Assembly (NCBI RefSeq): GCF_024834055.1
Contig: NZ_JANUXZ010000003.1
Span: 1-64,000, forward strand
Length of the DNA stretch: 64,000 nt
Reading direction: 5' to 3'
Source of the DNA: Corynebacterium sp. ES2730-CONJ
Lineage (GTDB): Bacteria > Actinomycetota > Actinomycetes > Mycobacteriales > Mycobacteriaceae
The position numbers and the translations under genes were made by a program. Below the pieces are notes generated by a model, which had not been told where the DNA came from, did not search any database, and saw only the letters and a program-made list of their open reading frames with translations. Each line of letters starts with the position of its first letter. Position 1 is the first letter of the stretch. Positions 62,477 through 64,000 of the stretch are shown one piece after another.

Positions 62477-63107
62477 CAAGGTTCAAGCTGCTCTCTCGGC
62501 TCGCTTGGATGGCGAAGCTTTTTCTCTTAACGATGAGATCGTTGATGCCCACCTTATAGGGTGCGAACAATGTCGCCATTTTCTTGAGCAAGCCGCCTTA
62601 ATGAATCGCAGATTAGCCTTCAACGAAAATTTGCGGGATCGCGCTCCGGACTTGTCGGCAATTATCATCCATGGTGTGGAATCCGAGTGGCGCCGTCACG
62701 CGTCTGCGCGAATTGTCGGTATCACCGTATCGCGCGTATTCATTGCAGTTACTGGTTTGTTCTGGGTCTTTTGGGCCCTCTTTCTTTTGGGCGATGTTGA
62801 GTTTCTAGTCGATGACCCGCTGATGAGTAGAGTTGTAGTAGAGGCAGCCGCTATGCGGTTATCACTGGGTTTTGGTCTATTTTTTGCCAGCTGGCAATAC
62901 CGCCTCATCGCCGGAATCTTGCCCGTGTATGGAGCTGCGTGGATGTTCAGCTTTGGTTTTGCGACGCGTGAAATTGTTGTTGGGACGATTAACTACGATG
63001 CACTCGCTCAGTTGGCATTGCTGCTTTTCTCCGTCGTAGCGTTGGCGGGATGTTGGTTCGCTGAACGTGGCTGGGAATTGCTGGAACTCGGCAGACGTTC
63101 TCTGTAA
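62463..63107 (+). CDS. zinc-finger anti-sigma-like membrane protein
   Basis: The 214-residue protein begins with an HC2-type zinc finger: C4, H30, C34 and C37 in HLIGCEQC, followed by four membrane segments (about residues 85-200). The N-terminal zinc domain is that of ECF anti-sigma factors, but no sigma factor gene is adjacent. It overlaps the DoxX gene by 14 bases, so the two are translated together. Confidence 0.83.
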   Translation: MLNCDKVQAALSARLDGEAFSLNDEIVDAHLIGCEQCRHFLEQAALMNRRLAFNENLRDRAPDLSAIIIHGVESEWRRHASARIVGITVSRVFIAVTGLFWVFWALFLLGDVEFLVDDPLMSRVVVEAAAMRLSLGFGLFFASWQYRLIAGILPVYGAAWMFSFGFATREIVVGTINYDALAQLALLLFSVVALAGCWFAERGWELLELGRRSL

Positions 63108-63201
63108 TAAGGCATCCTCAATAACCCCTTGGTCCTTCGACCTCGAGGATGTGGGTATTGCGTGTGGACTAGCTCTCTCCGAGGATCCGGTGGGCGAAGG
63201 C

Positions 63202-64000
63202 CTATGTTCCCTTGGAGATAGCTGGGTGGAGATTAGCGCGTTGAGTGCCGTCGGGCATCCGGTAGGAGATAAGTCCAGTCTTAGGGTCAGCTTCGACACG
63301 CCCGTGGCGAGACCTATTAGGGTCATCGTCGTTTCTAAGGTTATGGACCCTACACAGGGGGCAGAGATTGGCAGTGGTAGTTGCCCCTCCACGAGAAAAG
63401 GCCTGTATATGGTGGATATCGCAGCGTACGGCCGGGATCGAGCATTCTGGATGCTGACATATCAAATGCGAAGTTATCGCGCGAAAACGGTCGTCTGCGT
63501 CTGCTAAGCGTTTGATATCAAGAACTTCGTGAGGCCTGGGTACTCCGTGTGAGTCCTTGTAGATTGCGATGGCAAAACCCATTTCGTTGATAATTTCTTC
63601 AGCAATATCGGTAATATTGAGAATGACGCCATCACTATTGGTGACTGTACCATCGCAGTGTTCTTGCGCATCTGCTATCGGAATAAGGATCAGAGGACTG
63701 TGGCGAAGATCCCGGTGGCCAGAATCAGTTGAAGTATTGGTAATAACGGTTTCATACAGAGCCATAGCGAGGCCTTCAGCCTCTCCGTTGGCCATACCTT
63801 GGGATGCTTTATCGTGGGCTTGTGGAGTTAGCACCGTGCGCAGACGTTCACATTGCGCTTCAGGGAGCTTCATATTGATATAGCGCATGCCGTCTGCATC
63901 GGCAGTTGCGGAGAAACGGGCGTACCAAGCACGTGGGCGGGAATACTCGGCATTTAATGTTTTCAACGTAGTTTTGATGTGGCGATCGAGGTCGAAGCAG
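63202..64000 (-). CDS. HNH endonuclease, DUF222 (13E12-like) family, N-terminus outside window
   Basis: This frame runs off the right edge of the window, so the true start is missing. The visible part contains the end of a DUF222 region and an HNH nuclease domain: CQHPECSIPAVRCDIHHIQAFSRGG with the cysteine pairs and catalytic histidines, and TANLCPLCRVHNLRNDDD. Such genes are repeated and variable in actinobacteria (13E12 family) and their role is unclear. Its C-terminal KTGLISYRMPDGT is typical. Confidence 0.88.
   Translation of the reverse strand, partial: CFDLDRHIKTTLKTLNAEYSRPRAWYARFSATADADGMRYINMKLPEAQCERLRTVLTPQAHDKASQGMANGEAEGLAMALYETVITNTSTDSGHRDLRHSPLILIPIADAQEHCDGTVTNSDGVILNITDIAEEIINEMGFAIAIYKDSHGVPRPHEVLDIKRLADADDRFRAITSHLICQHPECSIPAVRCDIHHIQAFSRGGATTTANLCPLCRVHNLRNDDDPNRSRHGRVEADPKTGLISYRMPDGTQRANLHPAISKGT

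Overview
The window reads as a chromosomal segment of a Corynebacterium (order Mycobacteriales). Evidence seen in the sequence includes family markers typical of corynebacteria (a resuscitation-promoting factor, an AmtR-like nitrogen regulator, mycoredoxin, SepH, the gephyrin-like divisome protein Glp with its membrane receptor GlpR, MctC) and frequent GTG/TTG starts. From memory, the gene order rpf-cspB ... serC-gltA-FKBP-DUF485-mctC ... mrx1-folA-thyA-cysQ-lhr ... pgi-chorismate mutase-uvrD ... purN-purH-citE-amtR-rpsR-rpsN-rpmG-rpmB / rpmE-rpmF-mprAB-htrA-mog-mscL-galU-glp resembles that of C. glutamicum. No species call is made. There is no prophage, insertion sequence or CRISPR array; this is mostly core genome.

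Layout. Positions 1-130 hold the 3' end of a 5S rRNA gene and its terminator, followed by about 470 bases without a gene but with a striking palindrome. From 600 to 5147 on the minus strand lie a DUF3239 membrane protein, an XPB-type helicase and its partner helicase-associated protein. Positions 5200-9300 carry a small conserved-looking protein, a secreted Rpf, a cold-shock protein, DUF2771, a glutaminyl cyclotransferase-like lipoprotein and DUF3027. Positions 9472-16804 carry a purine permease, an RNA methyltransferase, an unknown protein, SepH, SerC and citrate synthase. Positions 16957-22864 carry an FKBP, the DUF485/MctC monocarboxylate transporter pair, a beta-lactamase-fold lipoprotein, a DUF1906 secreted protein and a cation:proton antiporter. 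A tRNA-Arg(CCU) follows at 23425-23497.

Positions 23693-27192 hold a small protein with orphan CobF, then the thymidylate group thyA-folA-mrx1 and cysQ. Positions 27223-33196 form a probable DNA-repair operon (Lhr helicase, YccF, Nei2-type glycosylase). Then come pgi, chorismate mutase, a UvrD/PcrA helicase, a PadR-regulated ABC exporter operon with two matching palindromic operators, an M23 peptidase, a DUF6350 membrane protein, purN-purH, a CitE-like protein, amtR and a degenerate nucleotidyltransferase. Positions 49735-51616 hold two divergent groups of cysteine-poor ribosomal proteins: rpmB-rpmG-rpsN-rpsR and rpmE2-rpmF.

Positions 51784-56820 hold the envelope-stress group mprA-mprB-htrA-mogA, a tiny overlapping gene, a broken lipoprotein gene and mscL. 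The last part (56872-64000) holds a SAF-domain protein, 5-formyltetrahydrofolate cyclo-ligase, galU, glp-rimJ-glpR, DoxX, an orphan zinc-finger anti-sigma-like membrane protein and a partial HNH endonuclease. No wholly new system stands out. The best leads are regulatory sites, small genes missed by length cut-offs, and enzymes that seem to have lost their catalytic residues or pathway partners.
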